In this document: positions 1 through 11,745 of the stretch, in pieces | Numbering within the stretch: position 1 is the stretch's first letter | How the letters are laid out: each line of letters starts with the position of its first letter | From: Dendrolimus kikuchii | Lineage: Eukaryota > Arthropoda > Insecta > Lepidoptera > Lasiocampidae | Assembly: GCA_019925095.2 (NCBI GenBank) | Contig: CM034392.1 | Location: forward strand, 10,311,887-10,375,886 | Reading direction: 5' to 3' | DNA: 64,000 nt | Position numbers and translations under genes: made by a program | Notes under the pieces: generated by a model | Seen by the model: the letters and a program-made list of their open reading frames with translations, nothing else | Database searches by the model: none | What the model was told of the DNA's origin: nothing

Positions 1-1663
1 TTCATTTCTAATATAGGGAAAGTAAATTAAAAACTGATTAGTTAAAAAAACAACTACTTCTCTAATGAAATCGGGTGTTAAATCTGTATCTAAATCTGAT
101 GAACTCGTTTAATACGTCACATATGAGACGTCAAATATTTTTTTTGTCTGTAGCTGTACCAGCTAGTATTTTTTGTCAGTGATAGTAACTATTTGGCTCA
201 AATTTATGTAAATTAAATAATAATTTAGTCAAAAGTAATTTCAAGTATAAAATAATGTTACAAAATTATTTCTATTTTTTTTAATATCAATTTATGTCGC
301 GATAAATAGCTACAACTACAGCGAATATTAAAACAGAGCTGTAAAAAAGTTGGGACATAAATCGTATATTCATGTTTTGCATAGTTTTAATTTTTTTGAT
401 AGTACGGAAAATCGTTTCCCAGGGACGAAATTTCCTGTTTTCAACCATGTGATCAGGTAACTCCAAACGTACTTTTAGAATATGAGAAATGAAAAAATAT
501 GTTCTATATGTACGAGGAAGAAACTTATTTCTCGTTACTTATTTTAAAGCGTTGTTCTTTATTCTAAAAGTAGCAAAACAAAGTTTAAGGTTTTGAACGT
601 CAAAACAAATATAAGCGCCATTAGATTGCCGGCGAGTGGCGCAATCAGCAAGACAGCTCGTATCGGCTCGTCCGCTCCTTTTGCGCCATTTCGCTGTGCA
701 CACTCGCGAGATGTTTCTAATTTTTTATTTCACCTGTAATATAAAACGTTTGCGAGAAAATGTTACTGAGAATATTTCACGTGATTTATGTTATCTAAAT
801 TTTTTATCAAATAAGGAAATTTATTACGACCTGAATAAATTATCAGTACTGATATACATTTTAATTTGAATACTTGCGTAAAAAAATGTTTATCAGTCTA
901 AGAATTCATTCAAAAAAAGTTTCGAAGGGATGCGGATTTATTTAATGAATTCAAAAAGCATATAGTAAACAATACATCTACGTTCTATATCACGCAGTTA
1001 CATATATCAAAAATTCAGAAGCTTTTCTCCTTTATCTTAACTTCTCAACATGTTCTAATATCATTCAATACCACTCATTGCTAGTCAAATGCATTTACCA
1101 ACATATTTTACAAAAATACGGAACCTCCCGATGTTGCTCAAACTGAAACTGCTGATGTTGTTTAATATATATTTTATTACAACCTCTATACCACTACTCC
1201 ATTATTCTACACTTTCATTCGCTTAGTGCTATTAGATGAATTAACATATAGATTGCGGCGAGATTAATAAAACCCCGTCTCATCTTTATAGAAATTAATC
1301 TTAACTTTGTTAATACTATTTTTCATTACATCAAAATCATACAAACATGAGCGCGGCGGTTCATTAAATTTAAATGTCACTCAATTCTATTACGTAAGAA
1401 GCAATTAGTGAGCAGACTGGTATGTCGCTCTAATTCATCGTATAACGGTTGCTATTCGACATTACGTGTGGGGTGAGGTAACTTCCATGACACGCCTTAA
1501 GTGACAGCTGAGTCAGCGAAAATTTATCATTATGCACCTATTACCAACGACCAGGCATTGTTAAGTGAGAATACTCCATTATCACTCTTTAAACTATCGA
1601 TTTATGTCTGTATAGAAGTTGACTGATGATTTTTATTAATATTGACGTATTTTATAATAATAA
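1..1663. other. AT-rich sequence, nothing recognised
   Basis: No repeat shared with the rest of the window and no credible gene. The open frame at 636-869 begins in a slightly GC-richer patch (630-710) but turns into AT-rich low-complexity sequence and has no recognisable motif. Confidence 0.5.
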
Positions 1664-1866
1664 CAGCCCATAAATGTCCCACTGCTGGGCTCGGGCCTCT
1701 CATTATAGGAGGGAACGGACAGTATACTCGCCACGTTTGTCCAAGGCTTTGCAGGTTCGACACATCTCTGATCTCGATGTGCAGGTTGCATTACGATGTT
1801 TTCCTTCAACGTTGCTAACACGTGGTAATTGTATCAATGTGCGTATTAGGTCAGAAAACTACCTAC
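1664..1866 (+). repeat. Lepidopteran 'cccactgctgggc' SINE-like repeat, copy 1
   Basis: Carries the motif 'cccactgctgggctcgggcc' near its left end, then 'cacgatgttttccttcaacg' style sequence and 'cacgtggtaattgtatcaa'. These blocks in this order are typical of a very common moth/butterfly interspersed repeat (recalled, not searched). The same closing block recurs at 7346 and, reversed, near 46170. The right end is cut by the SINE-like copy starting at 1869. Short open frames here are by-products of the repeat. Confidence 0.6.
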
Positions 1867-1868
1867 GT

Positions 1869-2173
1869 TTTTTTATGGCAGGAGTTCAGCCGACAGGCAG
1901 ACGGCTCACTTAATGGAAAGCGGTTACCGTCGCCTATGGACATTTCTAACATCAAAGGTGCTGCTGCTCTCTTAAGGGAGACTAGAACCTGGTCACTAAT
2001 GCCGGAACACAACACAAGGTTGTTATGGCTGCATACTCTAGACCAGGGGTGATCGGTGATCGCCATCCAGTCGAGCAAATACCCTACCACCTGGCTGTGG
2101 GTTGTTTTGTCACCTCTTACGACAGGCCGCCCGGCCGCAGGAAATTATATTCTTTCTCCGTTCCTGCACGGAT
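1869..2173 (-). repeat. SINE-like family A, full-length copy
   Basis: About 300 bp. Read on the minus strand it starts 'ccgtgcaggaacgg', runs through a GC-rich head and ends at '..ctcctgcca' followed by an A-run. The same 5' boundary occurs at 19292, 51526, 53902 and, reversed, at about 24146 and 58485. A fixed 5' end plus an A-rich 3' end fits a SINE better than a 5'-truncated LINE. No clear polymerase III box A was found, so the class is not proved. Confidence 0.7.
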
Positions 2174-2725
2174 TAGTGGTGCATGCCTTCCGGTCAGGAT
2201 CGACCCCACACCCTTTGAGTTTGGAACGCGTGTGCTAGGCATTACGTTACCACGACTCATTACGTAAATTTATCGTATTTTATACAAACTGAAATTCAAA
2301 TTGTTGTTACTGAACTTAAGTTTTTATTTAATGCAACCTTTGGTTCGAGTTATAATGTACTTACTAGAAGTTTTCTCATGGCTTTACTTGCTGAAATTTC
2401 GAACTCATATCTTTCTCTCTATTCTTTCACCATATTCCAATTATTTGGGTTCGGCACAATATGTCTTTTCCTTCCACCTTCCTCTACTCAAACTCACATG
2501 TCCTCAGAAAAATCTTATTTCTCGTTTTAGTAATTATCATAAGGATCATCCTCTTTAACGAAGATATTAGAAGACTTATACTAAATATTTTTCATGATAA
2601 TCAGTTAAGTGGAGTTCTCAAGCATAAACTTTAAATCCATAATTTGCAGCATCTATTATCTCGGGTTAAAAGGTTGCTTGACATACATACATAATATAAC
2701 AAATTTAATGGTACCTAATCCTATA
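2174..2725. other. Unassigned sequence
   Basis: The first 100 bases are GC-richer and may continue the repeat at 1664-1866 interrupted by the SINE-like insertion. The remainder is unique AT-rich sequence. Confidence 0.35.
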
Positions 2726-2729
2726 ATAG

Positions 2730-3202
2730 TGTTACGAGTTGCAGGACTCGAATCAAAATGCCGTTTGAATTATTATAGAGTTTATTAGAACTATACAAAC
2801 ACGTATAACACAGGTACAAATATAACTGAACACAACCAGTCCAAACGTAATGCACGATTCAATAACACGCGCAAAGTCCGTCACTAAATAGATTACCGAA
2901 TGTACACAAGTCTTGCTTCACTCGTGGTTCTCGCTTGACTACTGATCTCTCCATTGGGCCATTGCTTTATACTGCACAGATACAATTTGTCTGTCCAACA
3001 GCGTGGACCGAATTTCTTAGAATCAGTCCGACACACCTGACTAATGACTGCGATAAAAGATTACAATACACAATGGACTGTTCTCTAATCACAAATTTTA
3101 AACACAAAGTAAAGAAAATAAGTCCAAATGCCGAAAGGTAATAAAGTGTGTTTTACGGTATGCAGGTGTAAATCCACTTTTGTCGGCGTGTAGGTCGTAA
3201 CA
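2730..3202 (-). mobile_element. Solo LTR of an LTR retrotransposon (473 bp)
   Basis: On the minus strand it begins TGTTACGACC and ends CAACTCGTAACA, the TG...CA termini expected of an LTR, here within a short terminal inverted repeat (TGTTACGA/TCGTAACA). It is flanked by a 4-bp direct repeat ATAG (2726-2729 and 3203-3206). A related copy lies at 23268-23775, and the two align along their whole length, including a TATAAAG promoter motif and an AATAAA signal. No internal retrotransposon sequence is next to it, so it is a solo LTR left by LTR-LTR recombination. Superfamily (Gypsy or BEL/Pao) cannot be decided from an LTR alone. Confidence 0.85.
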
Positions 3203-3473
3203 ATAGGTTCATTTAAAAAGCAGTGAAAAAAAAATTTGAATTGCTTTGAAATTTGCATATATTATCGTTAATGAATTTCACTTTCATATGATTTTTAGGC
3301 TGTATAAGGTAACGCGTTGCTGTGACGTAAGCAAAAAAAAACCACATAGCAAAAACCAGCTAAAGACGTGTTTCTCTTTCATTGTTATTTCATACAAAAT
3401 GTATTTATGGCATGTTACGTTTTGTATATTAAAACATAGTTCTGTCGCCTATCTTCTTTATGTTATATTAAAT

Positions 3474-4016
3474 ACTAGGATATTCCCGCGACTTCGTCCA
3501 CGTTTGACTTGTATTTCCTGCGGAATACCCGGGACACAAAGTACCGCAGCATTTAATAAAGAACGTAAGCTATCTTTTAGTGAAAACCGTGGCGGAATAA
3601 GCTAATTTTTATGCACCCCGAACATCTACAAACTGCTCCAGGGAAAATTCTCGAGGGATTCCTGGGATAAACAATATCATACATTTTGTTACATAAAACT
3701 TGCTATCCATCAGTAAAAAAATCATATTGGAATTCGATTTTTTTTAAATCTGGCCATTTAAAATCAATCATACAAAAATTTCTGTAAGATTCTCAGGATA
3801 AAAAGTAGCGCGAATTTTAAGTCTAAGAACTTGCTCTTGATCAGCGAAAACCGCATCGAAATCGGCCTAGTAGTTTTTACGAGAATCCCGAACAAACAGA
3901 CAAGTAATCTAAAAAAATTGCATCGTGTTTTCCATCGTTTATCGCATTCCACTTGTTTTTTGTAAATAGATTAAATTTACAGACACAGCATGTTTAGAAT
4001 TTTATAATACTATAGA
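3474..4016 (-). mobile_element. Helitron-like non-autonomous element, family C
   Basis: The left edge is ACTAG followed by 'gatattcccgcgacttcgtcc'-type sequence; the right edge is 'ataatactatagat'. On the minus strand this gives TC at the 5' end and CTAGT at the 3' end, the Helitron signature. Homologous copies are at 17623, 28893, 36641 (plus strand) and 63364. No helicase or Rep coding remains. The open frame crossing its left edge (3246-3605) mixes unique and repeat sequence and is not a gene. Confidence 0.7.
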
Positions 4017-4825
4017 TATAAAATGTACTCTGTGCTTAAAGCACCTATATTGAGTATAAAATTGTTTTAAAGTGGCGTCAAATATAATTTCCTTCTGTTT
4101 CGCTTACGCTAAGGCTTAAATCATCACATCACAGAAGAATAAAACTGAGACATACTAATAGAAACGCTACATGTCTCGCAATCAATATGTGAAACAATTA
4201 ATGGCATAAACAGCGATTTTGAATAAGCGGGCTCTGGCCGCGGCCGGGCGGGCGATAAATAATAAGAGCCTTCTCCACTTTAGGACTTGCAAAAATCACA
4301 ATTTATAGAGCATTTTAATTTCACTTAGCCGATCCATATTTTACATGTGGCAGCGCGCCCGACCGTGGCCCGGACTCGAATTAATACTAAATTGAAATTG
4401 TAAAAATGGAAATACAATTTTCTCGTTGTACCCCGTCGACGCCGCTGCCTACAGGTGTTGCCAGAAATGTGTTATAATAACAACACCTTCCTTTATATTT
4501 TTTGGGTGAGGAAAGAAGTTCTGTAAAAGCGGTCTCTCAATATTTTAGCCGGTGAGTGACTTTATTTGTCTTGTTTGTTCTTTGAATTTGTGAAGTCAGT
4601 TTTTTGATGATTTGACATTGAATTTTGACATTTTACTAGGATTTTGCCAAACTTTAAGGAGTAGATTTGGTTGGAGAGTAGAGTAATATTGTGAATGACT
4701 TGTCTAATATGACATGATAATATATTTAAATTATTCGAATTCGAACTAAAATAAAATAAAACCTTTTTTGTCATGAACAGATAGATATCTCTATATTACT
4801 TACATGAAAGCTTAATAAGGTTTTT
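4017..4825. other. Unique sequence with small GC-rich pockets
   Basis: GC-rich pockets at about 4227-4255 ('ggccgcggccgggcggg') and 4350-4375 and 4430-4460 stand out from the AT-rich surroundings. No ORF or repeat is recognised. Confidence 0.35.
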
Positions 4826-5165
4826 GAAGTAAAACTTCTTTAGAATCGTTGTGATTTGAAACTCGATGAACCGAAAAAGCGACACTAAAATAGAGATAAA
4901 CACTTACATCTATAGGACTGAGCCTGCGAGAGAATGAGATAGAATACATTGTATATAATAATTTAACCACTATGTTCATACAGATAGAGTTGTAAATGCT
5001 TTGAAGTTTTTCGTTAATACTTCAAATTTCGTGTTTTAAAGCTTAAACAATATAGATATAATATTTTAAATATAACGTCTCGAAATTTACAATCCCTCTG
5101 ATCACTTGTCACACTTTGTTTCACTTCTACTGCGAGCGAACTGTGCACACACGCATTTTTTTATA
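4826..5165 (-). repeat. Interspersed repeat family I, copy 1
   Basis: Homologous, reversed, to 22318-22690 over nearly its whole length and to 11510-11745 and 40936-41335 over the part containing 'tctcattctctcgcagg' and 'gagtttcaaatcacaacga'. It looks like a non-autonomous transposon. Terminal repeats and target duplication were not resolved. Confidence 0.6.
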
Positions 5166-5437
5166 AATATAAACCGCCGTACCGTTTACACAAGTGCTTA
5201 ACGATTCGAGAAATAAGTCCCGTTGGTGATTATAGCTATTTACAACCCAATCTGATGAAAATGAATTTGCCAGAGTTAACTAGTAAGTAAATACATTAAT
5301 GTTTGTATAATTCATAAATCCCGTCACCTGTACTACACAAAAACAAGTGTTGCTACATATCCTTCGAAACATTAAATCAGCTCAGAGAGCCTAAAGCGGT
5401 CGCTTTTGAATAATCACTTAGTGAAATTGACACGTGT

Positions 5438-5566
5438 CTAGATATACTGGCAGTTGTAAGGCAAGGCATAGAATCCCACTTTATGTTGATACTTGTCATG
5501 TTCATCATATGAATCTGCGAAAACGACCTCTTTAGGCCCTCTGGTCTTTATAAGATTCATGGCTTA
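5438..5566. repeat. Repeat family M, copy 1
   Basis: About 125 bp homologous in the same orientation to 6925-7047; both contain 'ccactttat.ttgatacttgtcat' and '.ggccctctggt'. The class is unknown; it may be a decayed piece of transposon coding sequence. Confidence 0.5.
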
Positions 5567-5706
5567 ATACACTCACATCTCGAAAACGTATAGAGGGTAA
5601 GGCGCTCGTGTATGGAAATTGAAAATAACGAGAAGGCCCGTTCACACCGCACAAGCCGACTGTACGCCCAACCACTGAACATGGACCCGCCGATAACCCG
5701 TATACG

Positions 5707-5950
5707 AGGGCTTACTCTCAAACGTCTTTCGTTGTTCGTTTTCGATTTAGAACTGTTTTTGCTTATCTTTTTTTCATATTCAAGTGCATTTTACATTGTA
5801 TGTTTTATTTATTTTCTTGTGATATGGACTATATTGTTGCAGTTTTAAAGAAATCTCTGTCCTTTCTTTCTCTTATCTTTAATTTTATTGACTGTTTCAG
5901 GCTGATCGGACAAATACGAACGACGAAAGACGTTTGAGAGTAAGGCCCCT
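5707..5950 (+). mobile_element. MITE with about 30-bp terminal inverted repeats, copy 1
   Basis: The left end 'gggcttactctcaaacgtct' and the right end, read in reverse, agree over about 30 bp with few differences. Length is 244 bp. The element at 13605-13862 is the same family in opposite orientation; the interiors align throughout (shared 'gttgcagttttaaag' and 'atatggacta'). There is no transposase. The open frame 5612-5848 that overlaps it is not a gene. Confidence 0.75.
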
Positions 5951-6293
5951 GGTGTGATCACCCCGCCGATATAAGAGACGTGGAGGCTCTCCCGAGCTTG
6001 GAGTTCGAACCACAAGTAGAGAGGCCCTTTACTGAATGGAGTTACGTCCTACTTATCTATAAGGGTACGTGCCTCACTTTCTTTCACTCGCAAAGGAAGA
6101 ACAACTCGATTTTCTTTTGCGAAACGCTGTAATAAGCTCACGAGTGCTTTCTGTTATTCTAAATTTATTGAAATTGTTTCTCCTTTTAATGGATGTCATT
6201 CAATCATTAAACTATAAAAAGTGTGTATACCTATATTTGTTGACGTTTATAATTAAATAATTTAATTGTTTGTAAATAAAGGCCACAAATATT
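5951..6293. other. Unassigned sequence
   Basis: Moderately GC-rich up to about 6120, then AT-rich. No match to other parts of the window was seen. Confidence 0.3.
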
Positions 6294-6865
6294 TAACAAC
6301 CGACTTAAAATAAGATGGTTCTCAATTCGTCTGTATGTATTTTTTTGTATGTTCGTTACTCAATTTTTCTGTCAATTCTAAACCGATTTTCAAATTTTTC
6401 TTTAGTCGTAAGTCTGATCTGGTGGTGAGTGGATCCCAGAGAAATCGAGAGTGGGTCGCTCTCGATTTATCTAAAACGTCGAGTCTAAATTTTTCCAAAA
6501 AAGCTTCTATACGCGTGTCTGTATACTTTATACAGGCGCTTAATTTTTTTGTAGGCATGTTACGCGTTCTCTGTCAATTGTGGACCGATTTTCAATTTGT
6601 ATTTTTTAACTCCCGAGATGGTCCCATAGTCAGCAAGTCAGGTTCTGATTTGTGTATCGCAAGGAAATCAAGAGCAACACGTGTTGAAGTGCTTATACAC
6701 CGAAGAGTGAGACGGCAAATTTGTATACGCATGCCAGTGGTACAATTTCTACAGGTACTTAACATATTATTTCTAAAGCCATTGAGGTATTTGCGCAATT
6801 TAAAGTAAAAAATATTTTTTTAACAAAAACAAAACTGACTTCACTCTAAAACCTAAAAAAGATAT
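6294..6865 (+). repeat. Repeat family F ('accgactt' ends), internally duplicated
   Basis: Begins 'aaccgacttaaaataagatg' and 'ggttctcaattcgtctgtatg', a widespread lepidopteran repeat signature (recalled). Two related units follow one another (about 6340-6545 and 6555-6790), each with 'ctgtcaatt.t..accgattttcaa' followed by an 'aaatc.agag' motif and 'atacgc.tg'. The 157-codon plus-strand open frame 6335-6808 lies wholly inside the repeat, has no motif, and is probably accidental. Related pieces are at 15258-15605 and 45618-45949. Confidence 0.6.
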
Positions 6866-6924
6866 TTAGACTTTTAGACCTCTAGACTCGAATCGAGAAT
6901 CGCTTAGTAACATCAACACGGGTC

Positions 6925-7047
6925 TAAATACACTGGTACGTGTAAGACATAGCATTAAATTCCACTTTATTCTGATACTTGTCATATTCATACCATGAAT
7001 TTCTAAAAGGGACCGTTTTAGGACCTCTGGTATCGTAAATAATTTTA
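6925..7047. repeat. Repeat family M, copy 2
   Basis: Same-orientation relative of 5438-5566, diverged by point changes and small gaps. The minus-strand open frame through it has no recognisable domain. Confidence 0.5.
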
Positions 7048-7207
7048 TTGCTACATTGTTCAATCTGACTTTAGAATGTGCTATTTGTTAGTATCATACA
7101 ATCTACATCTTTGCTGTTATTCAAAATATAATTTGCAAATATTACTTTATTTATAATTATTATTTTATTTAATTATTTTAAATAACAAAATATATCTATA
7201 CAAATAC

Positions 7208-7368
7208 AAATATTAAAGTAAACCTCCCTAATCCAAAGAAGATTGGACAGTAGGCTTACCTTTCACGTTTTCCCAAGGTTGATTAGTGGGTTCGATAATT
7301 GATTATCTCGAATTGCAGACGATATTTTCTTGCCCATCGGCACATGGTAATTGTAACAATATGTCTAA
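7208..7368 (+). repeat. Lepidopteran 'cccactgctgggc' SINE-like repeat, degraded copy
   Basis: Keeps the closing block 'gcacatggtaattgtaacaa' and the order of blocks seen at 1664-1866, but the head is heavily mutated. An old copy. Confidence 0.45.
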
Positions 7369-7371
7369 TAA

Positions 7372-7509
7372 TGGCCGGTTCCTATATCGTACTGTTCATT
7401 CACTTGTCTTACTATCGCCTGAATTTCGACATTATTTGTATGGAGCTTATGTCAAATTTTAACCTATAATAAGGTAAATAAACTATCGGTACGATATAGT
7501 AACGGGCCA
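7372..7509. mobile_element. Short MITE, family G, copy 1
   Basis: 138 bp with inverted ends TGGCCGGTTCCTATATCGTA and its near-reverse (2 mismatches in about 21). A 3-bp TAA lies on both sides (7369-7371 and 7510-7512). A second copy is at 27605-27737. Confidence 0.7.
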
Positions 7510-7512
7510 TAA

Positions 7513-10289
7513 GTCAGTTCTGCCTAAACGCTAAATGTTTCCTGCCTAAGAACCAATCTCACGGCATCCGTATGGAAAACAGATACATTACCAACTGTTG
7601 AAAACTTGTATTTTAGCAGACTGTATTTATATTTATTTGCTAGTATATGCGTTCATATAATTAAAGGCGTTTTTCACATGCACTTTGTTTAAAATATATT
7701 AGATAATTATACTGATATAAATCAAACAGTTCAATAGCAACTGACAATGTTAATCGACAGCAAATTTTAATTATAAAATAATGCTTTCAAACAGCCTGTG
7801 TCTACAATCTATGCAGATTTTCTTATATTCATTAAACTATCACGACTTTATATTATATTGTATAATCTTCATCAATTAAACGATGTTATTAATTAACCGA
7901 AAAACTGGTTTGGCGTGCCAGTGGTTTTCTGGACCTCTTCAGTTATGCACAATGGAGCTTAAACGGCTGTACCGGCGGCAAGCGTAACCGCGCAACCTTA
8001 ATTTATGGATGACGAGATTTTGATACCTAAACTACCGTGTAGTTGTTACCCAGTAACGGTTTAAACAAGTGGCCGCTCCACTGACAAACTGCGTGTAATA
8101 AAAAATGTTTTAAAACTAGCTAGATATTGGGAAACTGAGTTATTTTGTTTTTTATCTATGTATATGTATATTTTATTTAGCGTACTTTTTAAAATAGTTT
8201 TTTATTTGTTTCAGTATCGTTTTGAAGTGTTGATAAGCAAATGAAGGAGAAGTATTTTTTTAGAAAACTACAATAATATGTGTATGTAGTTTTATAATAA
8301 CTGCAATTCGTACCAGCTTACGCACTAGATCCGTATTCTGAAAATATTCGGTATTGTTATATCATAATAAGTAATTATATACGGGCACGATGCGATGGCC
8401 GGGAGAAGGCAAAGAGACGTGGAAGAAGAAGCAAGGAAAGAGTAATTTACCTCACCACCAGTCCACCGTCACACTGCAATCGTCCCCCGGGGGTTCACAC
8501 ACTCACTAGGATTTGCTTAGGAGAATTCTTTAAATTAAGTTATTGTAATGCTTTACTTCAAATATTGTCTTCCAACAATCATTTCACTATATTGCGGTGA
8601 CAGCACTGACACTGAGTTTAATGTTTTTTTTAGTATTGTGCAATCTTCATTTTAAAGTTTATTATTTTCTTGATGGCGATCCATCATCGAGGTACATTTA
8701 TAATTGGAACGAAACCCTTCAAGATATCTGGGATTCGATTCACTTCGGGTACATTTTGTAAACTAATTTTCCCTGATTCATTCTTATCTGAGCGTTTACT
8801 ATCGGTATTTATTACTGGCGATGAATTACTAAAAAACTATTTGCAAAAATTAAGAAATTATTAACTTTTTTCCTATTTAAACCAATTTCCTATTAACAAT
8901 ATTCATATAAAAGCCATGTCACAAGCGTTCGAATACAATGGGGAAATTATTACAGCAAAAACATTAGCAATATTCGTTATTTATTTTGGCTAATGTTAAT
9001 TGTATGCCTAAAGCACAATAGTGTTATTTGAAATAAGCCCATTGTTTTCCGCGGCGTTAGGCCCAACCTATCGAAACGAGGCCGATAATCCACTCGGCTA
9101 TTGTGTGTTTGGACAAAACTCGAAGAAAATAAATATAGGAGCGGGGCCGAGGTAAAACCCTAAACCGCAACGTCAGGAACAAATAGCGGTAACTCCCGTA
9201 TTCATGGCTCATGGCTGCAGGCTTGGGTGGGAACCGATAGCAATTACTGGCGAAATTAATATCACGCCCCAATTGCTGCTCGCACATTTATACGTATCGA
9301 GTGCAATATTGTCTCCTTTATTAGTTGCCAGGACGAATAGTGGAATCTTATTCCATACAAGAGTTAAACACGTTACGCACATTCGGTTTTATTTACACAT
9401 GGAATAAATATGCATTCATAACTTGACACTCAAACAATTACGAAAGTTAAAAGATTCATTGAACTCTTATTGATAGAATATGTAGAACAACCTTTTTGAT
9501 ACATTTATCCTTCTGGAAATGTTTACTTTCTATTGATATTGACATTCTTCTTGTCTGAAATCATTTTCTATTGAATATTGTTAATCTATACTGTTTCCAA
9601 GCATTTATTTTACTTTTGACATTTGCACGTCTATCAAGTTACATATTTCTTGACACTAAACCCCACATGAAACAAATGACACAATTGTCGTACTTTGTTG
9701 TTGTGGGTGACGTAATAGTGATGTTCTGTGAGTCATGTAAGGTACAGACTATTAAACCATCGACACTATGTTTAAATAAATCGGAAGTAATCGATTCGAA
9801 AATAACAAATGTACTATATAAAAAAAAATTAAAACTTTTTTATAAATAAAGTCGATTTTTATAACAAATCGAGTTTGTGACGCATTACGATATTAATAAT
9901 GGATCCGTCATGAAGCTGTCAAAAGTAAAATAAAGGCTTGGAAAAAATATTAATTTGAAGCAAAATCCGTTTTCTTCGCTGCACCCATCCGCCACAAATA
10001 TATATACTTGCAAAATACTGTTTGGATGGTTTCACATTTGTTTGTTTTAAGTACTTCGAGTTTAATATTGATTTTCATGAAATTAGTATATTGATTTTTT
10101 ATAAACCATAGGCGAATATGAGGCACATCCTAGCAAGAGTATAGGACCAAATTTGCAGTGTAGCCCCAAATCCATTCACACCCACATAAACATCAAAGTA
10201 GGTTTTATTTTATTATGTGAAACGATTATACTAGAATAAAAATGGATATTTAAGTACTTGATAGTTAGTCTTTTTTTACAACCTGTTAT
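7513..10289. other. Long unique stretch with a GC-richer block at 9040-9300
   Basis: Mostly AT-rich sequence without shared repeats. The 9040-9300 block (with 'ccgcggcgttaggcccaacc') is more complex and CpG-richer; its short open frames run on both strands without motifs. It could be a conserved non-coding element, untestable here. Confidence 0.35.
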
Positions 10290-10615
10290 TTAACTTGCAA
10301 TGGATGTATGTTCGGGTGGAATCTTGCAAGTTAAATTTGACCAACTTCCCAGTTTCCGATTGAGCTGAAATTTTGCACGCATACGTATATCGCGTGACAA
10401 TGCAATAATATGGTACCATGGAGCTGATCTGATGATGGAGTCGGAAGGTGATCATAGGAACTCCTATACTAAACAGAATCGACCCGTCGTGTTTGGGGTC
10501 GTTTTACTTGTCTTGGCTAGCAGTCTGCTGCTACATGATATCCAGGATCTCAAAAGCTTGTATTTAAAAACCTTTTTAAAAAAGATTTTGTTATTGAAAA
10601 TACTAGAGCTCTACG
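10290..10615 (+). repeat. Repeat family L, copy 1
   Basis: Homologous in reverse orientation to 61110-61412. Shared blocks include 'ttcgggtggaatcttgcaag', 'ttccgattgagctgaaattt', 'tatggtaccatggagc' and 'gatatccaggatctcaaaag'. A common lepidopteran repeat of uncertain class. The open frame 10432-10623 is part of it. Confidence 0.65.
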
Positions 10616-10718
10616 GAAGATAGACTGGAAGTCAACTTGGTTGAATCTCTACGACAATGCTAGCACAGGTCTTTAGATCTTTCTTTCAGCAACAAAATAA
10701 CTACTGTGCTACGAAACA

Positions 10719-10806
10719 ATACATACATAACTTCACGCTAGTTCCCTTGCGGGGTAGGCACGAACAACAGAGTGCCATTTAGGCTTATTCTTACACACCT
10801 CACTTG
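10719..10806 (-). mobile_element. LINE 3' end (short, 5'-truncated copy)
   Basis: On the minus strand this is the last ~80 bp of the same LINE as 18241-18681 and 38130-38518: the codons for '..KPKWHS.' through 'ARE.A', the stop, and the '(ATGT)n' tail. The 5' truncation is typical of target-primed reverse transcription. Confidence 0.7.
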
Positions 10807-11509
10807 TAAGAAACAATAAAGATTCTTTATTAAGTAATCGAACAAGCATCTACTTTACTTTCAATATCATACAGAATAAGGATTTTGCTCTATCGTACCG
10901 TCTCCTTTCCACATAACGATTGCTACCTTTCTTATTTAATCTTGACGGTAATTAATGCTTCCATATGCCATCAAGTCTGAAACTGATGTAGTTGTTACAC
11001 CTTATTAACAATTATCTAAGCCAAGTTAAAGCTCATGAAACGAGTTATTTTGTAAATATTTTTTGCTAAACAATTAATTTGAAAAGTCTAATAAAAATAT
11101 GCCCACAATTATTATATGCTCAATGAAGGTTTCTCTGTTATGAATCTCTCGTTAATTTGTTATTTTCTATAATTCACGCTGAACGCTGAAAAAGCATTAA
11201 TCTAACGTAATCCACATCTCCAAAACTACTCGACGGCTCTTATTAAAACCAATTCTAATTGAATGTATTTTATAATTAAGTTCTAGTTTTTTGTAAATTT
11301 TCTAACAAATTGTTAAAGAATGACGTTAGAAAAGAGACAATTTTAGGACTTTGGAAGATAGTATTTCCCTACTTATAGACGACAATAATAAAATCAATAA
11401 TAAACACTGTTTGTATATGATTTCACGGTTATGTATCCACTTACACTACCTACAGGTGAAAAAATATTGTGTGTGTGTGTGTGTGTCTGATGTATAAATT
11501 TTCCACTAT
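10807..11509. other. AT-rich sequence with a short GT microsatellite
   Basis: A (GT)n run of about 18 bases sits at 11470-11487. Nothing else was recognised. Confidence 0.4.
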
Positions 11510-11745
11510 TGTAGTCTAAAAAATATTATTATCAATTATATATCGGTCCAAATTGGACCTATGTTTATTCATCTACATCAGTCTTTTTGACTCTCTAATC
11601 TGTGTTGCACAATGTAAAACTCGTATCTCATTCTCTCGCAGGCTTAATCTCATAGATTTATGTGTTTATCCCTTTTTAGTCGCGCTTTTTCGTTTCATTG
11701 AGTTTCAAATCACAACGATTCCAAAGAAGTTTCACTTGAAAAAAC
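11510..11745 (+). repeat. Interspersed repeat family I, copy 2
   Basis: Aligns to 41105-41335, including 'tagtctaaaaaatattat' and 'tctcattctctcgcagg' blocks. The left half of the family is not evident. Confidence 0.6.

Noticed and set aside
3246..3605. 119-codon plus-strand frame
   Set aside because: Runs from unique AT-rich DNA into a Helitron-like element; no motif.
6335..6808. 157-codon plus-strand frame
   Set aside because: Lies inside repeat family F and spans its internal duplication; no domain, and minus-strand frames of similar quality cover the same bases.
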